DNA of 64,000 nucleotides from Cellvibrionaceae bacterium AOL6 (GCA_003265435.1 NOXC01000018.1:1-64000), one strand, 5' to 3'; shown: positions 36,373 through 45,425, numbered from the stretch's first letter. The notes: a model not told the origin generated them from the letters alone. Made by a program: numbers and translations.

Positions 36373-36939
36373 TTAATTTTGCATCGGTCTTGCGAGTGTT
36401 TCGGCAATCGCCGGCCCTTTCCCCGCTCGAATTTCCTCCATGCTTAAACCTTGCAGTTCATGCGGAAAAACCAGCCATTTGTCGGTGGCATGCATGTAGA
36501 AATCGGGTTTGATATCGGTGACGTTTCTGCGAGGCTTGAACCAGGGGCAGGCAATTTTTACGGTGCCTGGCATGTTGCGGCGGCAGCGTTGTTGCAGTTT
36601 GTCGATAATGGCACGAATGGAGCGGCCTGAATCAAAGACGTCGTCGACAATCAGCAGTTCGTGCTCGGCATCGATATTGTCCACGACATAATCCAAACCA
36701 TGGACTTGAATTTCTTTGTGTTGTTTGTCGATGCCGTAGTAGGACGACGTACGAATCGCGATGTGATCCGTTTTTACCCCCATGAAATCCAAGTATTCCT
36801 GTACGACGATACCGGTCGGCGTGCCGCCGCGCCAGACGCCGACGATAAAGTTCGGACGACAGCCCCGAGTGTAGATCTGTTCGGCAAGCTTGAAGGAATC
36901 GAGCTGCAGTTCATCTGCGGTGATAAATCGTTTTTCCAT
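36373..36939 (-). CDS. Purine-type phosphoribosyltransferase
   Basis: Protein of 188 residues with the PRPP-binding loop ELLIVDDVFDSGRSIRAI (two acidic residues, then DSGRS). It starts MEKRFITADELQLDSFKLAEQI and has FIVGVWRGGTPTGIVVQEYL before the flexible loop. The C-terminal WLVFPHELQG is typical of hypoxanthine or xanthine phosphoribosyltransferase-like proteins. Likely reaction: nucleobase plus PRPP to nucleotide, a salvage route competing with catabolism. ATG 36939 is chosen over TTG 36951. Confidence 0.85.
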   Translation of the reverse strand: MEKRFITADELQLDSFKLAEQIYTRGCRPNFIVGVWRGGTPTGIVVQEYLDFMGVKTDHIAIRTSSYYGIDKQHKEIQVHGLDYVVDNIDAEHELLIVDDVFDSGRSIRAIIDKLQQRCRRNMPGTVKIACPWFKPRRNVTDIKPDFYMHATDKWLVFPHELQGLSMEEIRAGKGPAIAETLARPMQN

Positions 36940-36984
36940 GGTCGTTGTCAACTTAAGTTAGCGGTCGTGAAGGGACGAGCGGTC

Positions 36985-36998
36985 ACAACACGTGTTGT
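36985..36998. promoter_or_regulatory. Perfect 14-bp palindrome ACAACACGTGTTGT
   Basis: It lies 46 bases upstream of the phosphoribosyltransferase ATG, within a 138-base gap between two minus-strand genes. A second palindrome, AACTTAAGTT, is nearer the start. Both look like operator sites, though not of the RutR type; no factor can be named. Confidence 0.45.
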
Positions 36999-37077
36999 TT
37001 CAAATTCGTTACTGCAGGCCAGCGCGGCGCCTTAAAACGTAGCGCGAATTGGCCTTCGCTGGACGTCGGTAGAGACC

Positions 37078-38418
37078 TCATCCAGCCTGCAGGCGTTTTA
37101 CGTCCTCGCGGATTGCGTAGCGCAATGCCTGAATGTCAAAACCCTTTGGCTGTGCGTCTTCCAGCACAGGCTCTCCGTTGATGAACAGAGACTGGATGTG
37201 CAAGGGTTCGCCACACACAACCGGCGCCCAACACGGCTCCCACAGGCCCCATAAGCGGGGTTGATCGAGGTCGATCAACGAAAAGTCCGCCAGCTGCCCC
37301 ACTTCAATTTGTCCGAGTTCTTCGAAGCCAAGCAGTGCTGCGCCGCCTCGACTGCCCCAGTCCAAAACCTGATCGGGGTGAGTGGCTTCGGCATCGCCTT
37401 GGCCGCGATGCAACAGCCAGCAGAGCATCAGTTCATTGAACATACTCGCACTCTCAGAGGATGCGGAACCGTCAACGCCGATGGAGATCGGCATTCCTGC
37501 GCGGTGCATGGCTGGAAGGTCCACCATACCACTCCCGAGCCGAAGGTTCGACGTTGGGCAATGTGCGATACCGGTCCCGCTGTCGCCGAGTCGCTTTATC
37601 GCCTGCGCGTCGGCATGGACAAGGTGGGCAAACCAGACATCGCGCCCAAGCCAGTCGACGGAGGCCGCGTATTCAATAGCCGGCATCCCGTGTTCGCGCT
37701 GGGCAACCTCTTCGTCATAGGGGACTTCGAGTAAATGGCTATGCAAACGAAGCTGTCGCGCTCGCGCGAAATGCGCGATGGTTTTCAAGTGCTCGGCGGG
37801 ACTGGTGTGTACCAGTGAGGTAGGGGCGAGCGCGACCCTGAAGGTCGACTCTGCACTGGCATCGTGGTGTCGCTTCACCAGATCTTCACTGCGCTCAAGA
37901 TACTGCGTGAGTGATTCCGGTTCAAATTGCGAGCTCCGCGCGCCGCGGTGGCTGCCGCGATGCGTGGCGCCGCCTCGGCACAAAACCAATCGGATTCCCG
38001 CTGTTTTTGCCGCTTCGACCAACGCTTCTTGTAAATCCAGACAGTCTTCACGGTGATAGAGGTAAAAATGGTCAGCACAGGTGGTGACACCTGAGCGAAG
38101 CAGTTCATAAAAACCAAGCAGGGCACAGCGATAAAAAAGGTCTGCGTTCAACTTGGGCCACAGCGCGAAGGGGACTTGCGCCAGCCAGTGGTTCAAATCT
38201 GAATTAATGGCAGCGGGCACGGCTTTCGCGAGGCTTTGGCTGAGGTGGTGATGGGTGTTGACCAGGCCCGGATACAACAGACATCCGTTCGCATCGATGA
38301 TGCGGTCGTCGTCCCGTTTTTCGAGCTTCGTTGCAATATCGCTGAAGCGCGATTGGGCGATTCGGAGGTCGACCACACCAAGGTGGGGAACCCGCGCCTG
38401 TCGAATTAAAATACTCAT
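37078..38418 (-). CDS. Amidohydrolase paralogue of 8-oxoguanine deaminase
   Basis: Protein of 446 residues of the same deaminase group as the gene at 32639. Metal ligands: NTHHHLSQSL, LHSHLLE, AHLVHAD and GVDGSASSES; also HCPTSNLRLGSGMVDLPAM. It keeps CADHFYLYHRED in place of the CTTASDHHYLF segment and has a longer, Arg/His-rich loop (CRGGATHRGSHRGARSSQ), so it probably acts on a related but different purine or triazine-like substrate. Its promoter region upstream (38419-38855) holds two RutR-like sites shared with the divergent permease. Confidence 0.82.
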   Translation of the reverse strand: MSILIRQARVPHLGVVDLRIAQSRFSDIATKLEKRDDDRIIDANGCLLYPGLVNTHHHLSQSLAKAVPAAINSDLNHWLAQVPFALWPKLNADLFYRCALLGFYELLRSGVTTCADHFYLYHREDCLDLQEALVEAAKTAGIRLVLCRGGATHRGSHRGARSSQFEPESLTQYLERSEDLVKRHHDASAESTFRVALAPTSLVHTSPAEHLKTIAHFARARQLRLHSHLLEVPYDEEVAQREHGMPAIEYAASVDWLGRDVWFAHLVHADAQAIKRLGDSGTGIAHCPTSNLRLGSGMVDLPAMHRAGMPISIGVDGSASSESASMFNELMLCWLLHRGQGDAEATHPDQVLDWGSRGGAALLGFEELGQIEVGQLADFSLIDLDQPRLWGLWEPCWAPVVCGEPLHIQSLFINGEPVLEDAQPKGFDIQALRYAIREDVKRLQAG

Positions 38419-38624
38419 ATTCTCTTGTTATCGTGGCCACTCACGTGTGGCGTCTTGGTCGTAGTCGAACGGCGTTTGATTCTGGCCGCCCAAGGTGCCG
38501 GGCGAAGTTGCAATATTCCGGTGAGAGCAAAAGCTGTACCATAGCTTCGGGTTGCCGAAGTGCGCGCCCTTAGTACTCGTTAGGAAACGCGCCAGATGCG
38601 TGGCGCACTCTTTTGGTTAAAAAG

Positions 38625-38640
38625 TTGACCATGTGGTCAA
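38625..38640. promoter_or_regulatory. Perfect RutR box
   Basis: TTGACCATGTGGTCAA matches all 14 fixed positions of the E. coli RutR consensus TTGACCAnnTGGTCAA. It lies in the divergent region before the deaminase paralogue and the purine permease. Confidence 0.85.
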
Positions 38641-38746
38641 ATATGGTGCCTACCTCGGCAGTAAACCTACACCGGCCTGAACGTCGATGCAAATAGGAAG
38701 TGGTCAAACCGTCGCTCTTAGGACCGCTTTAGATCTTAACGTAATC

Positions 38747-38762
38747 CTGACCGTCTGGTTCA
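38747..38762. promoter_or_regulatory. RutR-box-like operator near the AzgA-like permease
   Basis: CTGACCGTCTGGTTCA matches 10 of 14 fixed positions. It lies 94 bases upstream of the permease start. Confidence 0.5.
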
Positions 38763-38855
38763 TAAATTGCATTGGCTGGATTAAGCAAGCGTATGCGAGT
38801 GCCGAAAAGGCGGCTCGAGCTGACGACATGAAAAAGCAGTCAATATGAGAACGAT

Positions 38856-40151
38856 ATGAATTACGTAACACAGTATTTTCAACTTCAAGCGCATGGGAGC
38901 TCGGTTCGACGAGAGAGTATCGCCGGCGTCACGACGTTTCTGGCGATGGTATACATCACTGTGGTGAATCCGGGTATTTTATCCTCTGCCGGTATGGACT
39001 TTGGTGCGGTCTTCGTTGCTACGTGTTTGGCTGCGGCCATCGGCTCGGTCGCGATGGGGGTGCTTGGAAATTACCCGATTGCGCAGGCGCCAGGCATGGG
39101 GCAGAACGCGTTTTTTACCTACGGCATCGTGTTGGGCATGGGCTATAGCTGGCAGGTCGCGCTCGGCGCGGTGTTCCTGTCAGGTATTCTGTTCATCATA
39201 TTGAGTGTATTGCCGGTGCGCGAATGGATGATCAATGCGATTCCGCGCAATCTCAAACTGGGCATGTCGGCGGGCATTGGTTTGTTTCTTGGCATCATTG
39301 CCTTGAGCCAGGCCGGTATTGTCGTTGACAGTGCTGCGACCCTGGTCACGCTGGGGGATTTAACCAGTTTCAGCGCATTGATGTGTCTTGCCGGCTTTGC
39401 ACTGATCGCCGCGATGTCGTATCGACGCGTGACGGGCGCGGTGATTATCGGCATGTTGCTGGTGGCTGCGGTAGGTTGGTTCAGTGGTGCGGCAGAATTT
39501 AAAGGTCTTGTGTCGGCGCCACCGTCCATGGCGCCAGTCTTTCTCGAGCTGGATTTAAAAGGGGCCTTTAATGTGTCCATGGTGACCGTGATCGTGACAC
39601 TCCTGATTGTGGATGTGTTTGATACAGCGGGAACGATGGTGGGCGTGTCGACGCGCGCGGGCCTGGTCGATCGAGAGGGTAAATTGCCGCGCTTGGGTAA
39701 AGCATTGTTGGCGGACTCGGGTGCGACCACAGCCGGCGCTTTGTTGGGGACCTCATCAACCACGAGCTTTATCGAAAGTGCGGCCGGTGTCGAGGCGGGG
39801 GGACGAACGGGTTTGACGGCGGTGATATGCGGTCTGTGTTTCTTGCTGTGTCTGTTTTTTGCTCCGCTTGCGCAGAGTGTTCCCGCCTATGCTACGGCGG
39901 CAGCTTTGTTGTTTGTGGCTTGTTTGATGACGCGCAGCCTCGCCGATCTTGATTGGGATGATCATACGGAAAGTGCACCGGCCGTGATCAGTGCGATTGC
40001 GATGCCCCTGGGCTACTCCATTGCGGATGGCATCGGGCTGGGTTTCATTTCCTACGCTTTGATTAAGATTGTTTCTGGTAAGCCGCATCGTTGCCCTGCG
40101 GTGGTCTATGTCATCGCAGCGATCTTCATTGGAAAGTTTGTCTTTTTATAA
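38856..40151 (+). CDS. AzgA-like NCS2 purine permease
   Basis: Inner-membrane protein of 431 residues with about 12-14 helices. The AzgA-group signatures are VYITVVNPGIL near the N-terminus, GNYPIAQAPGMGQNAFFTYGIV and DVFDTAGTMVGVSTRAGLVDREGKLPRLGKALLADSGATTAGALLGTSSTTSFIESAAGVEAGGRTGLTAV. This group imports adenine, guanine and hypoxanthine with protons. Regulated, by inference, through the RutR-like sites upstream. Confidence 0.93.
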   Translation: MNYVTQYFQLQAHGSSVRRESIAGVTTFLAMVYITVVNPGILSSAGMDFGAVFVATCLAAAIGSVAMGVLGNYPIAQAPGMGQNAFFTYGIVLGMGYSWQVALGAVFLSGILFIILSVLPVREWMINAIPRNLKLGMSAGIGLFLGIIALSQAGIVVDSAATLVTLGDLTSFSALMCLAGFALIAAMSYRRVTGAVIIGMLLVAAVGWFSGAAEFKGLVSAPPSMAPVFLELDLKGAFNVSMVTVIVTLLIVDVFDTAGTMVGVSTRAGLVDREGKLPRLGKALLADSGATTAGALLGTSSTTSFIESAAGVEAGGRTGLTAVICGLCFLLCLFFAPLAQSVPAYATAAALLFVACLMTRSLADLDWDDHTESAPAVISAIAMPLGYSIADGIGLGFISYALIKIVSGKPHRCPAVVYVIAAIFIGKFVFL

Positions 40152-40153
40152 AG

Positions 40154-40169
40154 TTGACTGTCAGGTCAT
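40154..40169. promoter_or_regulatory. RutR-box-like operator after the permease
   Basis: TTGACTGTCAGGTCAT matches 10 of 14 fixed positions, 2 bases after the permease stop and 190 bases before the TonB receptor. An inverted repeat, TTGGTGCC/GGCACCAA (40175-40210), follows. Confidence 0.45.
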
Positions 40170-40174
40170 GAATT

Positions 40175-40210
40175 TTGGTGCCAGATTTTGTGGCATGGAA
40201 TCGGCACCAA
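40175..40210. other. Inverted repeat with 8-bp arms
   Basis: TTGGTGCC (40175-40182) and GGCACCAA (40203-40210) form perfect arms around a 20-base loop between the permease and the TonB receptor. There is no T run; it may be a weak transcript end or a binding site. Confidence 0.35.
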
Positions 40211-40275
40211 GCACCGTTTTAAAGCCACAAAACTGGATTTTTTCTCAAAATAAATTTGTTATTCAATATAAATTA

Positions 40276-40291
40276 CTGACCACTTGGATGG
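40276..40291. promoter_or_regulatory. RutR-box-like operator upstream of the TonB receptor
   Basis: CTGACCACTTGGATGG matches 9 of 14 fixed positions; the left half is strong and the outer right half is lost. It follows an A/T-rich stretch with TATAAA at 40267, so it could overlap the transcription start of the receptor gene. Confidence 0.4.
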
Positions 40292-40358
40292 TTTTTGTGT
40301 TTCGTCTTTTAGGCATATAAATTGCGTTGCTCTTCGAACTTACTTTCGGAGAAGACAA

Positions 40359-42932
40359 ATGACAAAACCTCACTTTCAACTTTCCAGGCTGGCTTTGGCG
40401 ATGCTGTGCTTGTCTGGTACTTTATCCTCTCAGTCTGTTTTAGCCCAGGAGGGCGACACCACGGAGCTCGAAGACTTTGTGGTGGAGGACGTGGATGATC
40501 AGTTTTCCGTAATTCCTACCGAACCGTCAGGCAGTGCTTTTGGTTTTGATAAAACGCTCCTGGAGACACCGCGCTCGGTCAGTGCCGTGACCTCGGATCT
40601 GGTGGTGAATTATGGTTTGCGCAGTGTGGATGACCTCGTTCGTCTTACCCCGGGGGCCTTTACCAGCTCCTTCTTCGGTATTCAGGGCGCGATGGATATT
40701 CGTGGTGAACCTGCCGATAACTTTTTCCGCGGGTTCCGCAGAATCGACAACCCGGGCGCATTTAAAACCAATATTCGCGGTGCAAGCGATTTGGAAATCA
40801 TGCGTGGCCCGGTGTCACCGCTCTATGGTTCTGGTAGCGTTGGTGGTCAGCTGAATTACATTCCAAAATCCGCTAAAAGCGATACGACGAAATACATCAG
40901 CGAGCCAACCGGACGCGTGGATCTGACCTTGGGCACTTACGAGCAAAAAGTGCTTTCCGGTGAACTCGGCATTCCTTTTACTGTGGCGGGTCGAAATGGG
41001 GGCGTGTATCTGTTTGCTGAGACTGAAGACAGCGCGTCGTTCTATGACGGCTACGAAGTCGAAGGCGATATGTTCCAGTTGGCGTTGGATTTGGACCTCA
41101 GTGCTTCGACCACGATGGAGTTTGGATTCCAATATCAGACCGGCGACCATATTCAGGTGCCGGGTTGGAACAGGGTCACGCAAGACCTTATCGACAACAA
41201 TATCTATATTACGGGCGCAGCACCGAATAAAAATTCCGATAATCCTATCGGCGCCGATCGACTGCTGCCTCAGGAAAGTGGCTTTGTTGCGGATGGCTGG
41301 CCTTTCCCGGCATCCATCAACTCCTCTTTTTCAAATGTAGGCTCTTTCTGTTCGCCGGCTGCTGAAGGCGAGGGGAATTATGTTTACAACGGTTTTGAAA
41401 TCTTCTGCCCAGGCGTGGGGGCGGTGGCTTTGCAGGAAGACACGGTCGGTGAAACCAAAATCGATCACGACACCACCTTCATTGATACGCTCGATTACGC
41501 TGACTCGGAAGTGTATACCTTTTACCTCGATTTTATTACGCAGTTTTCAAGCGGGGTGACATGGAAAAACCAGTTCTTCCACGACTACATGGATCACACC
41601 AAGTACCAGAGCTGGGGCTTTACCGCGTTGTACCCGGGGGCGAATGCATCTGAATTCCGCAGTAGCTTGAATTTTGAAGCAGGCTTTGGGGCCGTCGAAG
41701 CAAACCATATTGTCGGCGTGTCCTATCGCTATGAAGATCTGGATTTGAATCACGCGTTCTACGATGAAACCTTTGACTTTCGCGATATCAGTGTCGGCCC
41801 CACGCCGGACGATCGCATTGACTGGGCCGAAGAAAACCCTTGGCAGGATGCGGAAGTCATTATCGATGAAGAAACTGGTGCGCGTAGCCTAGAAGGGACA
41901 GTGCGACGTAACTTTAACGAAGAGCAGGTCAGCACTAACGCCAACACGGGGCTGTTCTACTTGGCGGATCTTGGTATCGGTTCTCTGGACGTCCTCATAG
42001 GTGCACGCTACGACGTGTACGATGTAGAAGCGGTAGAGGAAGCGCAAACTTTGCTGGGTTACTACTATGCCAGTGATGATGGCGTCACCGCACCATCGCC
42101 GGTGAGCAATACAGAAGACGCGCTGAGCTATAACCTCAGTGTCAGCTATGATTTTGATGGCAAATTTGTACCGTACTTAACCTACGCTCAGTCCAGCTCG
42201 CTGAGTAAAAACCAGCTGGGTGGCATCATCGCGGCAACCGTCGAAGACGGCTCCTTCCTTCAGGAAAGTGAGCTGGCTGAAATCGGATTGAAGATGAACC
42301 TGGCAGACGGTCGTCTTTACTCGACCTTAGCGTATTTCGATCAGGAAAAAAGCTATCGTGATGGGCAAACCGGTGCGTTGGTGGCGGTCTACAGTGACGG
42401 GCTCGAATTCGAATTGCGCGCATTGTTGACCGAAACCTTGTCGATGACGGCCACAGCGACGCACATCGAAACCACCGAGGTGTCCAACGGTGCACTCGCC
42501 GTCATTAACGGGGCTGAATTTGCTGCACAAAATGGGCTGGAGCCTTGGCAGGTCTACGGTGGACGTATCGCCGGTGTTCGTGAAACCTTTGTAGGTTACA
42601 ACAAGGAACTCGATCGTGGTGGTCTTCCCAACGACAGTGCCAGTATGTATTTGAATTATGCTGGCGATATGGGGATCGGTAAGTTGACGGGCAGCCTGGG
42701 CTTTACCTATGCGTCCTCTACCTACACCGACGTGTTGGAGACGGTCGAATTACCGAGCTACATGGTATGGACCGCCTCTGCGGGCTATGTCATGGATCAG
42801 TTCGAAGTGCTGTTGTCGATCAACAACCTGACCGAAGAAAAGTACTACACCTCGGCGGATCTGTTTGACTCCGTTGTCGTGAAGCCTTCGGAAGGGCGCA
42901 CTGCTTCTGTCATGCTGACCTATAAGTTCTAA
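40359..42932 (+). CDS. TonB-dependent outer-membrane receptor, probably for purines
   Basis: Outer-membrane receptor of 857 residues. The signal peptide ends at VLAQ, a TonB-box-like LEDFVVEDV follows, and the plug domain covers about residues 60-180 (LLETPRSVSAVTSDLVVNYGLRSVDDLVRLTPGAF, FFRGFRRIDNPGAFKTNIRGASDLEIMRGPVSPLYGSGSVGGQLNYIPKSAKS). The barrel ends in ASVMLTYKF, with terminal Phe. The plug resembles siderophore-type receptors, but no siderophore genes are present. Its place behind the AzgA-like permease and two RutR-like sites suggests it imports a purine or nucleoside across the outer membrane. ATG 40359 follows GGAGAAG. Confidence 0.9.
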   Translation: MTKPHFQLSRLALAMLCLSGTLSSQSVLAQEGDTTELEDFVVEDVDDQFSVIPTEPSGSAFGFDKTLLETPRSVSAVTSDLVVNYGLRSVDDLVRLTPGAFTSSFFGIQGAMDIRGEPADNFFRGFRRIDNPGAFKTNIRGASDLEIMRGPVSPLYGSGSVGGQLNYIPKSAKSDTTKYISEPTGRVDLTLGTYEQKVLSGELGIPFTVAGRNGGVYLFAETEDSASFYDGYEVEGDMFQLALDLDLSASTTMEFGFQYQTGDHIQVPGWNRVTQDLIDNNIYITGAAPNKNSDNPIGADRLLPQESGFVADGWPFPASINSSFSNVGSFCSPAAEGEGNYVYNGFEIFCPGVGAVALQEDTVGETKIDHDTTFIDTLDYADSEVYTFYLDFITQFSSGVTWKNQFFHDYMDHTKYQSWGFTALYPGANASEFRSSLNFEAGFGAVEANHIVGVSYRYEDLDLNHAFYDETFDFRDISVGPTPDDRIDWAEENPWQDAEVIIDEETGARSLEGTVRRNFNEEQVSTNANTGLFYLADLGIGSLDVLIGARYDVYDVEAVEEAQTLLGYYYASDDGVTAPSPVSNTEDALSYNLSVSYDFDGKFVPYLTYAQSSSLSKNQLGGIIAATVEDGSFLQESELAEIGLKMNLADGRLYSTLAYFDQEKSYRDGQTGALVAVYSDGLEFELRALLTETLSMTATATHIETTEVSNGALAVINGAEFAAQNGLEPWQVYGGRIAGVRETFVGYNKELDRGGLPNDSASMYLNYAGDMGIGKLTGSLGFTYASSTYTDVLETVELPSYMVWTASAGYVMDQFEVLLSINNLTEEKYYTSADLFDSVVVKPSEGRTASVMLTYKF

Positions 42933-42938
42933 GCACAA

Positions 42939-42970
42939 CACCCGGGGTCACAAGGACGCGACTCCGGGTG
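42939..42970. terminator. Hairpin between convergent genes
   Basis: CACCCGGGG (42939-42947) pairs with CTCCGGGTG (42962-42970) around a 14-base loop, with one mismatch. It lies between the receptor stop and the convergent small membrane protein gene; it probably ends the receptor transcript. Confidence 0.5.
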
Positions 42971-42991
42971 CGTTCAACGGTTTTACCTTTC

Positions 42992-43375
42992 TTAGGCGGC
43001 GCTTTTCTTGCCTGCCTTGATAAACATCACCTTCATTAAAATCACGCCCAGTAATACCAGCAGCGACGAGATCGCCAGAATCGGGTCAAGTATGTTGATG
43101 GCCACGAACTGCCCATAAAGCAGAAACAGGCAAGTCAGTACGACAAGCGTGCCTACCTGGTGTACGTACAATTGGATTTTTGCCAGCGTCGAGGTATCGC
43201 ACTCGAGCCAGAGTTTGTGGCACAGAGCGTAGATAAAAGAGACCACGAAGCCGATCAACATAATGTGTGCGTGCGTAACCAGTTGTGCGTGATTCTTAGA
43301 TGCGGCCATGTGAATACCGAGTAGCAGACCGAGAATGGCGTACCCGAGACCGGTCATTACAAAAATTCTATCCAT
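42992..43375 (-). CDS. Small membrane protein with COX1-like helices
   Basis: Membrane protein of 127 residues with four predicted helices (IFVMTGLGYAILGLLLGIHMAAS, THAHIMLIGFVVSFIYALCHKLWL, VHQVGTLVVLTCLFLLYG, ILAISSLLVLLGVILMKVMFI). Histidines in THAHIMLIGF and CHKLW recall helices of heme-copper oxidase subunit I, but the rest of that protein is absent. The start at 43375 (MDRIF) has AGGAG 6 bases upstream. Convergent with the TonB receptor. No function can be assigned. Confidence 0.7.
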   Translation of the reverse strand: MDRIFVMTGLGYAILGLLLGIHMAASKNHAQLVTHAHIMLIGFVVSFIYALCHKLWLECDTSTLAKIQLYVHQVGTLVVLTCLFLLYGQFVAINILDPILAISSLLVLLGVILMKVMFIKAGKKSAA

Positions 43376-43580
43376 GTTCATCTCCTGAGCGATTGTTGTT
43401 GTGGTTTTTCGACCCTGAGTGGAATTCAAATCAGGCCGCGACCGCTATGGTATCAACCTGTTGTGAAACTTGCTCGCGGGAAATTGCGGAGTACAAAAGA
43501 GGCGCTTTAGGAGCGGGGCATCGTGTTGACGGGCGCCCACCCCTAGAGTGGTCGATGAGCGCCGTCGAAGCGGAGGAGCG

Positions 43581-45425
43581 TTAGTAGCTTTGCGCGGCTT
43601 CCGCGCGTTCTATGTAGTCGTTATAGGCGGGAATGGCGACAGCCGCAAGGATGCCGATTACGGCGAATTGTGCCAAACCGGAGCCTTGCATCATCAGCTC
43701 CATTGGGGAGTGTCCGAAGTGCATTTGCAGAGAAAACGCATGGGGGTCCATGTCGAGTTGTGCCGCAAATCGGCTTTCTTCCGGCAGGCCCAGAGTCGCT
43801 GCAGTTGGAAAGGCGTAGATATCGAGCGCGTGATCGCTCGCGTCCGCGACACTGAGCAGGCTCCCGAGATAGAAATAGTACGCCAGTCGGCTCACGTCCT
43901 TCGCGGAACCCGTGATGGCGAACACGCTGCGCGTAAAGTCCTGCTTCTGGGTGTTGGACAGCCAGTTGCTAACAGAGCCGCTGGTATTTGCCTGTGCGCG
44001 TTCGAGTACAGGTTGTGGCAGTGATGACATCAAAAGGTGGCCGTTTTCTTCGGTCCAGTAGAAACGGGTTTTGCCCATCATCAGGCCCATCAGCATGGCC
44101 GTGGCGGGGTCTTCCTCTTCGTGACTTACCATTGTGTCGATGGTCAGACTATGGAAGGACTTACCACCGTATTTGCGGGACTCCAGCGTAAAGGCTTCCA
44201 GTTTTTTGAGTTTCTTCTGAAGTTGGCTCCACTGCTTTTGGTCGCGTACTTTGACCGCAACATAGCTGCCGGCGTCGTCCGCAATATAGGTGACTTCCGG
44301 CCCCAGCGCCTTGCCGATATCTGCAAGTGCAAGCTTGTATTCCTTTTCGATGTCACGCAGCGTGGGGGTCTCACCCTGTTGTATTTGGTAGTCGGTGATT
44401 GCATCCGACCACGCAGTGAGTGTTTCCGCGGGAGGAATTGACAGGTTGGCAACCAGTGAGGGCGTGCCAGCGCTTTTCATCGCGAACTGGTTATTGATTG
44501 ACGGAAGCAGAGGGCGCGGTTCACTGAACTTGCCATTGAGCAACAAGGCGCCTCGCTCGTTGCTATGCCCCAGGCCTAAGCTCAATGTTTGCAGACTGTC
44601 GAGGCCCACTTCTTCGAGCTGTTGCAGCTGCTCCTGCGCGCCCATGGTTTGCAGCATGGCGATCAGGTCCTGGCAATTTATCCACATGAAGCCACCGCGA
44701 CCGTTGGCATCGACGGCCAATTCATCGGTGCTCATAGGGTGGGCGGCGACCTTGCTGGGCGTGAATGCGGCCGTAAAAGCGTCAGGGCCTGCGGCGGCAC
44801 TGACCAGGGCGCGGAAATGGCCCTGACTGTCAAAGTGAAATTGCATGGGCAGGCCGGATACCAGCATTAAACCTTTGCGTTCCGCATCGAGCTGACCGGA
44901 GAACTGCAGCATTTCGCTGCCAGCGGCCAAGTCTGTGAGCGCAGCCTCCAGCGCTTCGAGTTCCATTGCGAGGCGGGTTTCAAGCACGAGCTGCGGAATG
45001 GGCACGTCCGGGTTGCTGCCTGGCACCAAAGCGATCTCCAGTGGCGCGACCATGTTCGCGACGAAGAGATCTAACAGCGGCGCAGCCAGTGCAGCCGCTT
45101 CCTCATCGAGGCTGGCGGCCAGCGCGCTGGCGAAGCTGCGACGCAGACCCTCGAGCTCCTTTTGCGAGCCGGCATACTGGTCGTCAGACAGGTACACGTT
45201 GTTCGCACCGAGTGCGCCACTCAGTACGGGCAGACGGAAGTACATCAGCGTGGCTTCCGGCAGAGCCTGACGCAAGGCGCTGCTGTGTTTGGGAAGGTTT
45301 TGCGCCGACAGCGTGCTGGTAAACAATGCCAAAGTGGCTGCTGCCAAAAGCGTAATGGCGCGGCGCCAGTGCAGCGATGCTTTGACGAGGGTTTTGAGTC
45401 TAGGGTTCGGGGGAGTCAATATCAT
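43581..45425 (-). CDS. Exported protein of unknown function with C-terminal pilin-like helix
   Basis: Protein of 614 residues, start ATG 45425 preceded by AAGGA. It has an N-terminal membrane or signal segment (AITLLAAATLALFTSTLSAQ). The body resembles the DUF3352-like large periplasmic proteins (RQALPEATLMYFRLP; repeated beta strands such as LLLNGKFSEPRPLLPSI and FLPSLPQP-type segments). The last 40 residues read FAVIGILAAVAIPAYNDYIERAEAAQ, which is the hydrophobic helix and start of the polar helix of type IV pilins, here at the C-terminus and without the N-terminal prepilin site. The family cannot be named with confidence; neighbours give no clue. Confidence 0.6.
   Translation of the reverse strand: MILTPPNPRLKTLVKASLHWRRAITLLAAATLALFTSTLSAQNLPKHSSALRQALPEATLMYFRLPVLSGALGANNVYLSDDQYAGSQKELEGLRRSFASALAASLDEEAAALAAPLLDLFVANMVAPLEIALVPGSNPDVPIPQLVLETRLAMELEALEAALTDLAAGSEMLQFSGQLDAERKGLMLVSGLPMQFHFDSQGHFRALVSAAAGPDAFTAAFTPSKVAAHPMSTDELAVDANGRGGFMWINCQDLIAMLQTMGAQEQLQQLEEVGLDSLQTLSLGLGHSNERGALLLNGKFSEPRPLLPSINNQFAMKSAGTPSLVANLSIPPAETLTAWSDAITDYQIQQGETPTLRDIEKEYKLALADIGKALGPEVTYIADDAGSYVAVKVRDQKQWSQLQKKLKKLEAFTLESRKYGGKSFHSLTIDTMVSHEEEDPATAMLMGLMMGKTRFYWTEENGHLLMSSLPQPVLERAQANTSGSVSNWLSNTQKQDFTRSVFAITGSAKDVSRLAYYFYLGSLLSVADASDHALDIYAFPTAATLGLPEESRFAAQLDMDPHAFSLQMHFGHSPMELMMQGSGLAQFAVIGILAAVAIPAYNDYIERAEAAQSY

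Larger units (their letters stand above)
38419..38855. other. 437-bp divergent control region
   Basis: No gene was found here. It separates the deaminase paralogue (-) from the AzgA-like permease (+). It contains a perfect RutR box (38625-38640), a half site TGGTCAA at 38701-38707, a second full-length site (38747-38762) and a hairpin GCGCCA/TGGCGC at 38589-38606 followed by ACTCTTTT. No purine riboswitch core was recognised. Confidence 0.7.

Noticed and set aside
38419-38855. Purine riboswitch before the AzgA-like permease
   Set aside because: No conserved three-way junction core was recognised; the region instead holds protein-binding boxes.
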